Shown here: positions 29,501 through 39,400 of the stretch, piece by piece
Layout: each line of letters starts with the position of its first letter
Position numbering within the stretch: position 1 is the stretch's first letter
Assembly: GCA_947243795.1 (NCBI GenBank)
Contig: OX365938.1
Span: 372,001-436,000, forward strand
Direction of reading: 5' to 3'
Length of the DNA: 64,000 bases
Source: Saccharomyces uvarum
Taxonomy: Eukaryota > Ascomycota > Saccharomycetes > Saccharomycetales > Saccharomycetaceae
Position numbers and translations under genes: made by a program
Notes under the pieces: generated by a model
What the model was told of the DNA's origin: nothing
The model's database searches: none
The model's input: only the letters and a program-made list of their open reading frames with translations

Positions 29501-31873
29501 TGCATCCAACCTGTTCACTGGTAATCTAGAAATATTTGTCAGAGCTTTAGATGGAAGCAAAGAAACATGTTGAAAGAATGACGAGTCCTTCATTGAAGAG
29601 ATTAAATAATCCGGGTTGTCCAGTTCTTTGATATTTTCTTCAAATGAATCGAATTTCAAATACAAATTTGCATCATGCTCATTGATTTCAGGGAAAGCGT
29701 CTTTAACAAGCCTACTTATTCCTGTATGATTTTCACCAATGAAAATCATATTTCTTAAGAATAGTAAGAGCCATTTGTTAACAAAAACTGAAAGATTATT
29801 CTTACCGACGTATTTCCATTGTTCCGAAAGACCCATGATGAAAGGAGAAATGTAATTATATTCTTTCGCAGAATCGACATATTTGTATGGTGTTTTCATG
29901 ACACGGGATATAGTCTCATCGAACCATTTCCAAATCTTCTCCATGCTTTCAGCATCGAGATCCTGGAGACAAATACCCTGAAGACTGTTCACTAAAGCCA
30001 TTAATGGTGAAATTAGAGTTGAACTGAAGATGACACTTGCTCTTGTTAATTCATCTAGCAAGTTAGATATTCTGGTAGCTACCATATTAGAGGCGTTTTT
30101 GGAAGAGGCTAGTTTTAATAATAAAGTGAATAAAGAATTTCCGTCGGAATTTGAGTTCCACCATTTGGTTTGAGTGGAGTTAAACTCTTGAAATTGCAAG
30201 TAGTTGTCCAGAATAGCAAATTCCATCCCAGAAATTGTAGGTTTTTGCATGATATCTGTATAAAGGTTTGATGATGGCAAGTTTATTGAGAATAAATTAG
30301 GGAATAATTTGCTATAGTAATTGAATATAACGGATATGGATAATGGTAAAATTTTATTATCTTTATTTGTGGCCAAAGCGTTGTTCAATGTGGATACAAA
30401 TATTGGTAAGTCAGGTATTCTAGTATGGAACTTGTTTAGTAAAATGGCTTTTTCATTTTTCCAACCTTTTTTATCATAAAGTATGGAAACATTTTCTAAT
30501 TTTTTGAACGCCAAGACTATCAATTGACAAGCCAACTGTCTTATGATTGACGTTTCATATTGTAAAGACTTTGTCAACGACGATTTAGTGAGTAAAGAAG
30601 GCAAAATGTTTTCTATGACTAAGGAAGTTGAGGGTGGAATGTTGCTATCAACACTCTCCATAAATTGTGGTATCTTCAAGTTAATAATCTTGTTTATCAA
30701 TAATGTTGTACCAAACCAATACGAAGTCATCTTAGGGTCGTGATTACCATTTGTCGTCAAAAAAATGCTGTAAGGTGCTACCAGTTCTGGAACATTCTCC
30801 AATATTTTAATCAAAGTATTCAACTGCTGAATATCCTCCCATGGTTTAAAAACACGTAAAGTGTTAAACAAAAGTTTATTATGCACTTGAAATTCCACTT
30901 GATTAACAGTTATTGGCGCCCCGTGGGAAGCTCCATCAGTAACTGAATTCGCAAACCAAACGCAATTATCAGGAAATGCCACACTAAACTCATGTGAGGC
31001 TCCAAAAGTTAAGAAAAACTCATTGGTTTTCTTAACCAAGTCCCCGTTTGATGAATAATAAAAGTGATGAATTTTGGAGGCTGCCAATTCGTTTAATATT
31101 TTGGTTTTAGTAGTCCTCTTGAAAGATTTTTCTTTCAAGATGTCATTTATGAATACCGATAGTATATGTTCGGATAGCTTGTCAGAATCAACCTTATTCA
31201 TGAATTTAAATAAGTTGCTCATAATCTTAAAGTTTTCTGTTAAAAGTTCCTTTCTTACAAAGGGAGAGGCATTTGAGATCAATGTCAACCAGAATTTGAT
31301 AAATGTAGATCTTATTGAATCATACTTAGGTGCAGCGGAATTGCCATCAGCCAACTCAGACTTGCTTGGTGATAGCAGTCTTGGTAAGACAGGTAGTGAA
31401 AAATCGAAATAAGACACAAATTCCTCGAGATGTTGGCCTTTGTTGAAGTTGATTATTTGTTTGAGCAAACGAAGAATAGGATTAGTTAATTGAGCACGCA
31501 TGTTAGTTAACCCTCTATAGATAACTTTGGTATAGCCCGTCAATATCAGTTTAATAAGACCGCTTCCAGTAGCTATTGTACTACTGTCAGATGATAAAGC
31601 TCGCAACGTTCTAGTTAATAGGGTCGTTGTTTTCGAAAACTTCCCATGGTTATTTATCTGAGCAAAGTATGACCAAGCCTGTACCGATTGAGCAGCAAAC
31701 CCTTTCTGAAAGAACATTATGAGAGGTTGAAAATCCTTTGAGACTGTTTCGTCCTCAAGGGCAGTAATTATACCTTCCAGTGTTTCTAATGTACCGTCAT
31801 CGAATTCTTTACCCTGAGTATATTTCTCCTTTCGCTGATCGCGGGACCCATAGGCTCCACTATAACTACTCAT
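26567..31873 (-). CDS. URB1: URB1, nucleolar pre-60S ribosome assembly factor
   Basis: A 1768-aa nucleolar protein (S. cerevisiae about 1764 aa), essential for early 60S assembly, where it works with Npa2/Urb2, Dbp6, Nop8 and Rsa3 around domain I of 25S rRNA. The sequence is an almost wholly alpha-helical HEAT/ARM-like solenoid with repeated Leu/Ile-rich helices and few low-complexity gaps. There is an acidic/basic loop around residues 1480-1500 (KDDAEKEEKEEDN) and an N-terminus starting MSSYSGAYGSRDQRKEKYTQ. No enzymatic motif is visible. It is the largest gene in the window. Its promoter carries a PAC box and an RRPE, which supports the assignment. Confidence 0.95.
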   Translation of the reverse strand: MSSYSGAYGSRDQRKEKYTQGKEFDDGTLETLEGIITALEDETVSKDFQPLIMFFQKGFAAQSVQAWSYFAQINNHGKFSKTTTLLTRTLRALSSDSSTIATGSGLIKLILTGYTKVIYRGLTNMRAQLTNPILRLLKQIINFNKGQHLEEFVSYFDFSLPVLPRLLSPSKSELADGNSAAPKYDSIRSTFIKFWLTLISNASPFVRKELLTENFKIMSNLFKFMNKVDSDKLSEHILSVFINDILKEKSFKRTTKTKILNELAASKIHHFYYSSNGDLVKKTNEFFLTFGASHEFSVAFPDNCVWFANSVTDGASHGAPITVNQVEFQVHNKLLFNTLRVFKPWEDIQQLNTLIKILENVPELVAPYSIFLTTNGNHDPKMTSYWFGTTLLINKIINLKIPQFMESVDSNIPPSTSLVIENILPSLLTKSSLTKSLQYETSIIRQLACQLIVLAFKKLENVSILYDKKGWKNEKAILLNKFHTRIPDLPIFVSTLNNALATNKDNKILPLSISVIFNYYSKLFPNLFSINLPSSNLYTDIMQKPTISGMEFAILDNYLQFQEFNSTQTKWWNSNSDGNSLFTLLLKLASSKNASNMVATRISNLLDELTRASVIFSSTLISPLMALVNSLQGICLQDLDAESMEKIWKWFDETISRVMKTPYKYVDSAKEYNYISPFIMGLSEQWKYVGKNNLSVFVNKWLLLFLRNMIFIGENHTGISRLVKDAFPEINEHDANLYLKFDSFEENIKELDNPDYLISSMKDSSFFQHVSLLPSKALTNISRLPVNRLDAAGILFRVQLLVKDDSIAYDNRFETIVCELMGKIASYMVTDTEFPIIKVLERYLKFALPKLITDKENSLLMEKSRLICNLIGEICFQTGHQLAVFQETIQKTVFDGENVEERVSYDQSYYEKDINALLTSVSEYLSTPVLTSLLMYGITLEFSRNILKKVHNEGKHIGMSLVRNVLDKTKDEDSSLVTEINFFLTKLFEKNKVDVDVISAPEGVLSLSETASFIDSAVSNDLNYPVLEAFYKWEFFSFSSFIPNIEKIKNLPLLSIVTATALSKHMEDNDFSAFAHEVLCKYDEDIGKCVSSTTLKRDIFDEVVNMITTYIGIYDDSKKLNILECVLAQNGHRYHAATVNYIAANNDFAYPGVTTWLNKTLLYVTKYLTERETLSDSFFKLLHAMNKLLSHEKASKVLNSKIVNAQLEAILGSKWIKKTDILEYVNILILCIKQKSIQSERMVQLLLNNEMYSSIMITGNDENSSYKKFLSTMILFTLFNFNPVINSTPTVQEKLLTFYSGTISSDDKLIIKMLEIIESQTSNSWTNMIFSWEFIQEEEEEEVLETIGDTRLITKEKEGLIVTLRKHLIEKSIDGYVLERPQIPEFCISSNKDNFDITTRWNLLKKYYEQTERCGVAMYDPLLLLLLIIHNRELVKMVKEEDGSLTYKYEFKKFLDSKLFQFIICSLSDDDAITNISYEHLTNLAVSLEKKSAQTNPVKKATDKDDAEKEEKEEDNSLIKYNSIYQILIKRILYHKQQNQDSIRSLIWFSISRIVDLLKNPILPLHEKAYRWVLSSSTIRGWDIPMVSDVMMSYNKRQQDDDNKKEIDMEIYYGELSWVLATIGKGIKTDEDFKMLDKKGVFEWLLNLINIPYLKERLRELIFLVFYKVQRVADDGGLNMISRNGIVSFLEILNDNIKSKLPKDNVLNSADVLQNENKNTLNNTFKLIQEQNGIEKLLLGYNELVKSQKRLILWTEGDSDNVVKRLRK

Positions 31874-32483
31874 GATTTGATGTGCGGTATTTGAACACTA
31901 TTAAGTGAGATATTGATAATTTAGTGAATCCAATCTCGAATCAAGAATATTTAAGAATTAATTGTTGCGATGAGCTTTGTTACTGAAATTTTTCAGATCT
32001 CGTTTTAAGTGACTCTTTGATGAAATTTTCATGCAGGTCTCAATGTTTAGTTAGCGTGATAAAAATAAGACTACTAGCAGTTCAATTGTGCAGTGTTATT
32101 GTACTGTTTGAAGCAACTTACCGTGTATTTTCAGTTATTAGATTGGTATGGTAAATTCTTTCCGCTTTTGTTTAGTCGTATAAGATAAGAAAGCTCTTGT
32201 TAAAACTCAACAGTAAAACATTTAAGTTTAGATGCTTAAAATATGATTCTGTTAACTCTTCACAAAAAAAGATGAAACCTAGATAATCTGATTTATGTCG
32301 AAAATATATCTAATGATAATATAAGGGTTTATAATTGCTTCACACACACGCATTTCTATACCTAATTACATACTCTCGATATATTTCAATTCTGCATACG
32401 TAACTTACATTGTCGATCTAAATTATAGAATTTTCCATCAATCGGCCCTGTTTGAGAAAAATTCCCTTTGCTTTCCTATCAAT
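31874..32483. other. URB1-ARC19 intergenic region
   Basis: This 610-bp spacer holds the URB1 promoter at its left end and the ARC19 3' end at its right. The middle (about 32050-32400) is unremarkable A/T-rich sequence. I looked for a tRNA B box, snoRNA boxes and an intact small frame and found none. Confidence 0.5.
31967..31995. promoter_or_regulatory. PAC box and RRPE in the URB1 promoter
   Basis: An exact PAC box GCGATGAG is at 31967-31974 and an RRPE-like TGAAATTTTTCA at 31984-31995, about 95-120 bp upstream of the URB1 ATG. Close pairing of PAC and RRPE is the hallmark of the yeast ribosome-biogenesis regulon repressed by Dot6/Tod6 and Stb3 when TORC1 is inactive. Confidence 0.75.
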
Positions 32484-32999
32484 CTAGTAAACGAATTCAT
32501 CAAGGTAGGCCTCTGCCACGAATCTTGCTCTAGCATTTAGAAACAACTTAATTTCACTAATTTCCTTGTCTACTTCCTCCATGAATTCAATGATAAAGTC
32601 GACTAATTTTCCAGTTTTCATCGATTCAGTATGCTTGTTGGTTATTAGAAAGGAAATGCTATACCCTGGTATTGGGACACGTCTTAGGATATAAAATGCT
32701 TCAGCACGCTGCTCCAAAAATCTGGTAAACTTATGGACCAAAATCTGTTCGATTTCGTCTGCTTGTTTCACCATCAAACTCATACGGACAGAGTTCACAC
32801 TGGGCTCAATCAACACTTGTTCGTTTTCATTACGAGATATATGCATCGGTTGGAGCAACAGTTCGGCGCTAGTATTGGGTACTTCAACTTCCGGTCTATT
32901 GTGTCTTTCCACTTCTTGAGAAGAGAAATTACTCAAAGTTAGGGCAGCCTCCAGAGAGTAACGAACGGCTGTTAGGTATGGACGTAGTGATTGTGACAT
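32484..32999 (-). CDS. ARC19: ARC19, Arp2/3 complex subunit (ARPC4)
   Basis: A 171-aa subunit of the Arp2/3 actin-nucleating complex, the length of the S. cerevisiae protein and close to human ARPC4 (168 aa). It starts [20 protein letters not shown], and conserved ARPC4 stretches such as [26 protein letters not shown] and [18 protein letters not shown] are plainly visible. ARPC4 dimerises with ARPC2 and contacts the mother filament of branched actin at cortical patches. Nothing unusual is seen. Confidence 0.97.
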   Translation of the reverse strand: MSQSLRPYLTAVRYSLEAALTLSNFSSQEVERHNRPEVEVPNTSAELLLQPMHISRNENEQVLIEPSVNSVRMSLMVKQADEIEQILVHKFTRFLEQRAEAFYILRRVPIPGYSISFLITNKHTESMKTGKLVDFIIEFMEEVDKEISEIKLFLNARARFVAEAYLDEFVY

Positions 33000-33278
33000 T
33001 CTTTTCTGTTGCGGGTCCTTCCCTGTTTATCTCCAGTTGCAATGGCTCCAACCTGGTCCAAAAGCCTATAATCAACTAGTTTTATGGACCTTTTCTAGTC
33101 TTATACTTGCAGCTAAAAGGGGTCTCGTGTAAAATGACATGAAATAATTATAATAATAATACATGAAAATATGGGCATAGAAGACATCGCATTGGTAAGC
33201 TCGTCTATTGCTATAATCAGATGTGAAAGTGAGGTATTCAGTGGGTAAACTTTGTTGTGGGTGTTGAGTCGTGAGATT

Positions 33279-35036
33279 ATGTCTGACTGGAAAGAGGCGA
33301 AAGATGCAAACGGAAGGGTATATTACTACAATACTTTGACAAAGAAATCTATATGGGAGAAACCAAAGGAGCTAGTTTCTCAGCAAGAACAACTTCTTCA
33401 GGAGAACGGCTGGAAAGCGGCGAAGACTGCAGAAGGAAAGATATATTACTACAATCTATCCACGAGGAAAACTAGTTGGACTATTCCCGCCTTTGATAAG
33501 AATACAGACCCCATCGCAAAGAAAGAATCCGAGGTAATTACATCGGCAGAAACTACCGCAAACAGGTCAATTTCTACAGGTGAAGAGAAGAAGGTGTTGG
33601 AACAAACGGCCAAAGAAGAGAAAAGCCAATATGCCAATAACTCTAAATTGCTGAATGTCACTAGAAGGACAAAGGAAGAAGCGGAAAAAGAATTTATCAC
33701 GATGTTGGAGAATAACCAAGTAGACTCAACTTGGTCGTTCAGTAGAATAATTTCAGAACTGGGAACCAAAGATCCAAGATACTGGATGGTGGACGATGAT
33801 CCGTTATGGAAAAAAGAAATGTTTGAAAAATATCTTTCTAATAGATCTGCTGATCTGCTTCTAAAAGAACATAACGAAACGAGCAAATTCAAAGACGCCT
33901 TCCTAAAAATGCTACAAAATAATTCTCATATAAATTACTACACCCGTTGGTCGACCGCAAAGAGGCTGATTGCTGACGAACCAATATATAAACACTCTGT
34001 GGTTAACGAAAAGACGAAGAGACAGACTTTTCAAGAATACATAGACACTCTTACAAACATCGAAAGAGAATCTAAAGAAAAACTGAAGGAGCAGGCTTTA
34101 GTTGAATTAAGAGAGTATTTAAACAGTATTTTGGCTGCAGGTTCGCCATCTTCTGAGGCATTCATAACATGGCAACAGCTATTGAATCACTATGTTTTTG
34201 ACAAGAGCAAGAGATATATGGCGAATAAACATTTCCGAATTTTGACCCACGAAGATGTTTTAATTGAGTATCTGAAGATTGTGAGTACAATGGAATTTGA
34301 TCTCGAAAACGAAGTGAGCCAGCTTCGGCTGAGTAATTATACTAAAGACCGTATCTGTAGAGATAATTTCAAGAGTTTATTGAAGGAGATTCCAATTCAA
34401 ATCAAAGCAAATACTCAATGGTCCGATATTTACCCTTATTTCAAGTCTGATCCACGCTTTTTGCAAATGCTTGGAAGGAATGGATCTTCCTGCCTTGATT
34501 TATTTTTAGATTACGTTGATGAACAAAAGATGTACATCTTTGCACAAAGATCAATAGCCCAGCAGACATTGATAGATCAGAATTTTCAATGGAACGATGA
34601 GGATAGTGATGAGACTACTAAAAAGGCCATAGAAAAACTACTGGCGAATGATCCCAAATTTAAAAAAGATGATGAAGAAGACATCGGTTTGATAACTGAC
34701 GGAATAATTCAGCAAAGAAACGAAAAGATACAGCAGAAGCTACAAAATGAGCGTAGGATATTGGAGCAAAAAAAACATTACTTTTGGTTACTTTTGCAAA
34801 GGATTTACACAAAAACCGGTAAGCCTAAGCCCAATACTTGGGACTTCGCTTCCAAGGAGCTGTGCGAAACTCTTGAATATAAGGCATTAGGTGATGACGA
34901 CGCAACGAGGAAGCAAATTTTTGATGATTTCAAGCCTGAACACTCTGCACCTAATACCGAGAGTGCTGCAGTCGGTGTATCATCAACCGCATCTAGGAAG
35001 AGGCATTTAAGCCCATCAGTCGAGTTAGACTATTGA
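33279..35036 (+). CDS. PRP40: PRP40, U1 snRNP splicing factor
   Basis: A 585-aa essential U1 snRNP protein that bridges the 5' splice site and the branchpoint (binding Msl5/BBP) and contacts the RNA polymerase II CTD. Two WW domains are clear: WW1 with Trp4, Trp26 and Pro29 around VYYYNTLTKKSIWEKP, and WW2 with Trp45, Trp67 and Pro70 around IYYYNLSTRKTSWTIP. A row of FF domains follows (about 130-520), with motifs like FITMLENN and FKDAFLKML. The true start is the ATG at 33279-33281; nine open codons upstream lack an ATG. Length agrees with S. cerevisiae (583 aa). Confidence 0.96.
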   Translation: MSDWKEAKDANGRVYYYNTLTKKSIWEKPKELVSQQEQLLQENGWKAAKTAEGKIYYYNLSTRKTSWTIPAFDKNTDPIAKKESEVITSAETTANRSISTGEEKKVLEQTAKEEKSQYANNSKLLNVTRRTKEEAEKEFITMLENNQVDSTWSFSRIISELGTKDPRYWMVDDDPLWKKEMFEKYLSNRSADLLLKEHNETSKFKDAFLKMLQNNSHINYYTRWSTAKRLIADEPIYKHSVVNEKTKRQTFQEYIDTLTNIERESKEKLKEQALVELREYLNSILAAGSPSSEAFITWQQLLNHYVFDKSKRYMANKHFRILTHEDVLIEYLKIVSTMEFDLENEVSQLRLSNYTKDRICRDNFKSLLKEIPIQIKANTQWSDIYPYFKSDPRFLQMLGRNGSSCLDLFLDYVDEQKMYIFAQRSIAQQTLIDQNFQWNDEDSDETTKKAIEKLLANDPKFKKDDEEDIGLITDGIIQQRNEKIQQKLQNERRILEQKKHYFWLLLQRIYTKTGKPKPNTWDFASKELCETLEYKALGDDDATRKQIFDDFKPEHSAPNTESAAVGVSSTASRKRHLSPSVELDY

Positions 35037-35136
35037 TTTTGCTTGCCGTTTTTTGCATCATCATACGATTTATAGAAGAGACTATGTATTATTTTCAGAT
35101 TCAAAGAAATATATAGTTCATGAAACGTGCTATATT

Positions 35137-36198
35137 TTAGCTGGAATTATAGGTATTTTGTAAATATTTTAAGCTTTGTATTTTATTTTCACAATAGTCG
35201 CGAACTTTTTGGTACTGAACTTTGGAAAGTGTTGTTGAATTCAAAAGGCTAGCGATATTTTCATAGTTTTTGATCCACTCTATCCACGACAAAGAATGAA
35301 GAAATGAATCAGCCAAATCGTCATCCTTTTTGACTCCAGAGCTATCTTGGATCTCTAAAATATCACAGAGTTTAAAACTATTCTTTTTGGACAATGCACC
35401 TCGTATCCTGTTTTCCCAAATATCTGAGAAATCAACCAATTTGGTAGGGCTCCTCGAATCGTTCTCAAGTATTGAGCTTGACACTATTTCCTTGACTAGT
35501 TTTATCCTTGAATCTTTGCTATGCTTGTTAGATTTCGACTTTTTCGAACCGACTGGTGTTTCTTCTTTAGGAATGCACCAATATGAGGTCATCCGATGTG
35601 GATCAGACGAGCGTACCATATACTGCAGCTTAGCAGCATTCAATGTGCTACTTGTATACCTCATCTTATTTTCCAGATTGGAAAAGAGAATCTGTTCGAG
35701 AATATTTACTTTTAGAATGGGCTCCAGTATATACCTAGAAGACATGGTTCTTGTACGTTGTCTTTCGATCGTAAACACATCAGGTATTGGCTCAGATTTG
35801 AATAAATATTCTGTCAAGTCAAACACAAGCTGGGACGTTTCTGTGGGATTTAAACTGAGCTTCTTAGATTTCTGAAGGAATTTCTCTTCTAAGTTAACCT
35901 TTTGCCAGTCTAGGAGTTTGGGTAAAGGATTATTATCACACAACTGAAATTTAGAGAAAGCAAAATTAGAAACACCAGCATCCATGGACAATATACTAAT
36001 TCTCCCTTGCCGTGTTTTCTGTTGTCGTAATTGTTCTAGAAATTCACATTGTTTTTGAATGTTAGTTCTCCTAAGTTCTTTCGTAGTGCCATTTGCTGCT
36101 CCAATAAGAAACGAGAAAGACTTTAATTGTCCAGCCTTTGCATTCTGGCAGTAAGAATCAACGAGCTGCAAAACCTTTGCCTTATTCGACGTCAACAT
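35137..36198 (-). CDS. CCE1: CCE1, mitochondrial Holliday-junction resolvase
   Basis: A 353-aa endonuclease that resolves four-way junctions in mitochondrial DNA and affects mtDNA segregation; the same length as the S. cerevisiae protein. The RNase H-like core begins ISILSMDAGVSNFAFSKF with the likely metal-binding Asp73. A second acidic residue is in VFTIERQRTR (about Glu147), and a C-terminal acidic pair is in KKDDDLADSFLHSL. The N-terminus (residues 1-60) is basic and may combine a mitochondrial presequence with a SAP-type DNA-binding region. Convergent with PRP40, with 100 bp between stops. Confidence 0.95.
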   Translation of the reverse strand: MLTSNKAKVLQLVDSYCQNAKAGQLKSFSFLIGAANGTTKELRRTNIQKQCEFLEQLRQQKTRQGRISILSMDAGVSNFAFSKFQLCDNNPLPKLLDWQKVNLEEKFLQKSKKLSLNPTETSQLVFDLTEYLFKSEPIPDVFTIERQRTRTMSSRYILEPILKVNILEQILFSNLENKMRYTSSTLNAAKLQYMVRSSDPHRMTSYWCIPKEETPVGSKKSKSNKHSKDSRIKLVKEIVSSSILENDSRSPTKLVDFSDIWENRIRGALSKKNSFKLCDILEIQDSSGVKKDDDLADSFLHSLSWIEWIKNYENIASLLNSTTLSKVQYQKVRDYCENKIQSLKYLQNTYNSS

Positions 36199-36412
36199 AG
36201 CGTCCCTTTTCTGAGTTCTGTCATTTTACTCAAGAGATGGATACCGTACCGTGTTATGACCATGCAGAACAAAAAGAAAAGAAAAAATGTGCATAAAATG
36301 TGCATAAAAAATCAAACAAAATAAAACGAAATAAAACAATATCCATTACTATTTGAATTAGATGTTTTCTGAAGCCGTATAAAAATCTACATAAATAAAA
36401 CCAACGCAGCTC

Positions 36413-39400
36413 TCAGGAGAGTAAGAAAGCTCCGGCACCTTCTTCAATGGCTTGGCAAAGACGAGACCGCATTATATCCTTGTTAGAATATTTAGGTAAT
36501 TTCAAGTAGTTAGCACACGTCATTACACTTGGTAAGTATTCATCTGCTGTAAGGCCATCTTCGGCATGTTTTAGCACAACTGTAAATTTAGGGTTCAAAC
36601 TTTTAAAACCTCCGATCGGAAGCTTGGGAGACCCAGTTAAAAATTGCAAAAATAATCTCCTTTCTTTCTTATTAAATGTGGATATTATTGATATGAAATC
36701 ATGAATGATTGAAGAGTCCATTGTGTAGCCATGTTCGGCGTTTAGATTTGTATATAAGGTTCCCACAGACCAGTCTTCCTGAACCCGTCCGAACATATCC
36801 ACTAATTCTTCTGGAAAGAGTATCAGCATCCTTTCATAGAGGAAAACTTTCGAGAAACCTTCGGAAAATGCTTTCAATTGCCTTTCAATACCTTTACCCA
36901 AAATCTGATCAATAACTGCATAAATATATTCTCCAACATTAGAAGAACTTAGGAATTTGCTGCTACCATCTGGAACCAATTCAATGTCATCGTTACCGGG
37001 TACGGTGAATGTCAAGAACAGTTCTTCCAACGCATTATTGTTGTTCTTATTTGCGAATATGTATCGTAAGGATTTAGCGAGTAACGGGTCTACCAACTCG
37101 ATCATCAATAGACAGCTTTCAACATCACTTGGTACCGTTGTAACATTGGGTGTACACATCCTGTGCAGTAATTCAAAAAAGACTCTACTGAATCTGAAGT
37201 CAAGAATCCTATTATCGAGCAAAGACCTGGCAACAAACGTCCCCAAATATCCGAAGACTTCAAGAATTTTCTCGTTATCCGCGGTAAGGTTTAAAGGTTC
37301 TGGGAACAATAAAGTGGTAATATAATCATCGGTTGTATCCATGCTCATTTCGCTTCTATAGCTATAAGAATTACAACGCCACATGTTTAGTGATTTTCTC
37401 GCAAAATATTTTGAAACTAAGGAATAAAATTCCAAAGTTGGGCCCAAACCTGTTCCTGCTTCTTCTTGGTATTCAATTTCTAATACATCTGGGCTACCAC
37501 CATACTTAGATAAAATCTTGAGACCCGTGGCAAATATGGTTTTTCTTGAAATACGCAACTTACGTCTAGTAATTCTTCCAAGTTGTTGTAAAGCTTCATC
37601 ATTTTTAGAGTCCTTCGAGCTTTTGGTTTTGTTTTTCCAAATTTGAATCAATCTTCCATAACCAAAAGACGTACATTGTAAGAAAAACATTCTCGTATCA
37701 AAGGGAAACAAAAATGGATATCTTCTAGTTAAAAACAGGGACCAATTTGGCAGGGCGCCACTTGCGACGACCAATGGTTCATCTAATTGCCTAGCCAGCT
37801 TAGCACTTAGCTTTGAATTTATAAAGCTATCACTTTTAATGTTGGCACTATGTAAGAAATCTAACAGTGCCAGAATATCCGCTGAAAATCCAGTATCAAC
37901 CTCAGTAAATTCTCTCTTTTTGTAAAAATCTCTCAATCGTTTTACCTCTTTAGCCTCTTCAGCTACCTCGTGTTCGGTATCGTCATTTTCTAAACTTTTG
38001 CGAAACTTAATTGATTGAGTATCGTTCCATAGAGTCTTCAAGTCCTGATTTTGCTTTACGAATTTATTGAATATGACCCCAAATACCGTGGACTCCATGT
38101 CAACTTTCTCGTCATCATAGAAGAAATCAAAGTTCTTTTTTCTCATATCATCCAAGGAATTTTCCTCTTCTTCTTCCCTGTTAGAATCAGTAGTCGGAGA
38201 AGCAAGATTTGGAATCAACGAGCTCAAAAAACGCATTCTTACCATTCTATGTCTCAAAAATTCATTAAGAGAGGTAAACGATGCTATGCAATGAACCGAA
38301 ACGATAGTGGATGACAAATCAGTACCAATATTATCTCTGGTTGCATCACCGTCATACACCAACTTAATCCGTATTTCTTTTGCCAATGATGATACGCCGC
38401 CACCGTCATGCAAACCACAATCAACTATTGAAAAATTTTCAAGCCTTGTAAGAGCTGATTGTAGAATTTCTAAAAATCGATCGACGTTATCCTCAAATAC
38501 TTCTAAAAATGACTTCACAAGAATAGAATGGGATAGGGTTGAAAAGGCAATTCTTTTAGCAATGGAGGATGCTAGCCCTGTAGAGGTAAACTCAAATCCT
38601 GATACGTCGAATTCCTCATGGAAGATACACTTTTGCAAAACTGTCCAAATTTTCTTCCAATCTTCTTCCGTTTTGTCAGGAGTGGAAGGATCTTCTAAAA
38701 TAGAAACGACGCTCTCAATTTGATGCAGTTCCTCTGTCATTGCCTCTTGCTCAACGTTAACTTGTGAAAGTACCCTGTTAACTAGGTCTGCTCCTTTATT
38801 CTTAATATAACCCAAAGACAGGGCTCTGAAAATGTGTAACGTAATTTTTTTTGGTTTGACTGAATCAGGAATTTCCATATCACCAAACTCATAATCATAG
38901 TCGTCATCAGCCTCACCGTCTTCTTCAATGCTACTGTGCAGATCCTCTTCTTCATCAGAAAGTGACATATGTTCGTTTCTGTTTTCTTTTAGGTCAATAC
39001 TATTGAAATCCACAGATAAATCCTTCACCAAATCAAATATTCCCTCCCTTTTAATGGAAGGCAAGAACAGCTCTGCAAATTTTTTACAAATGAGGTCGAG
39101 CAGAGAAAGACCGCCGACTAAAAGCGTTCCAGCTTCAGTTGAATGAGAGCCGCTAGCATTAAAAGTTGTTCCTTTTTGAGCCAAAATGGACCCAACTAAC
39201 TTGATAAGTTGATCATTGATTGATTTAGCTGTAGAACTGTTCATACATGATACAACCCTTAGCAAAGCAATAAGCACGTATCTTCTTACGTCAAAATCAG
39301 CAGCGTTTGTATATATTTCAACGAGAATTGGAATTAAGGACTGTACCAAGGCATCAAATTTTTCCTGGCTGGCAATAATATCATGTCCGTTGTTTGAAGT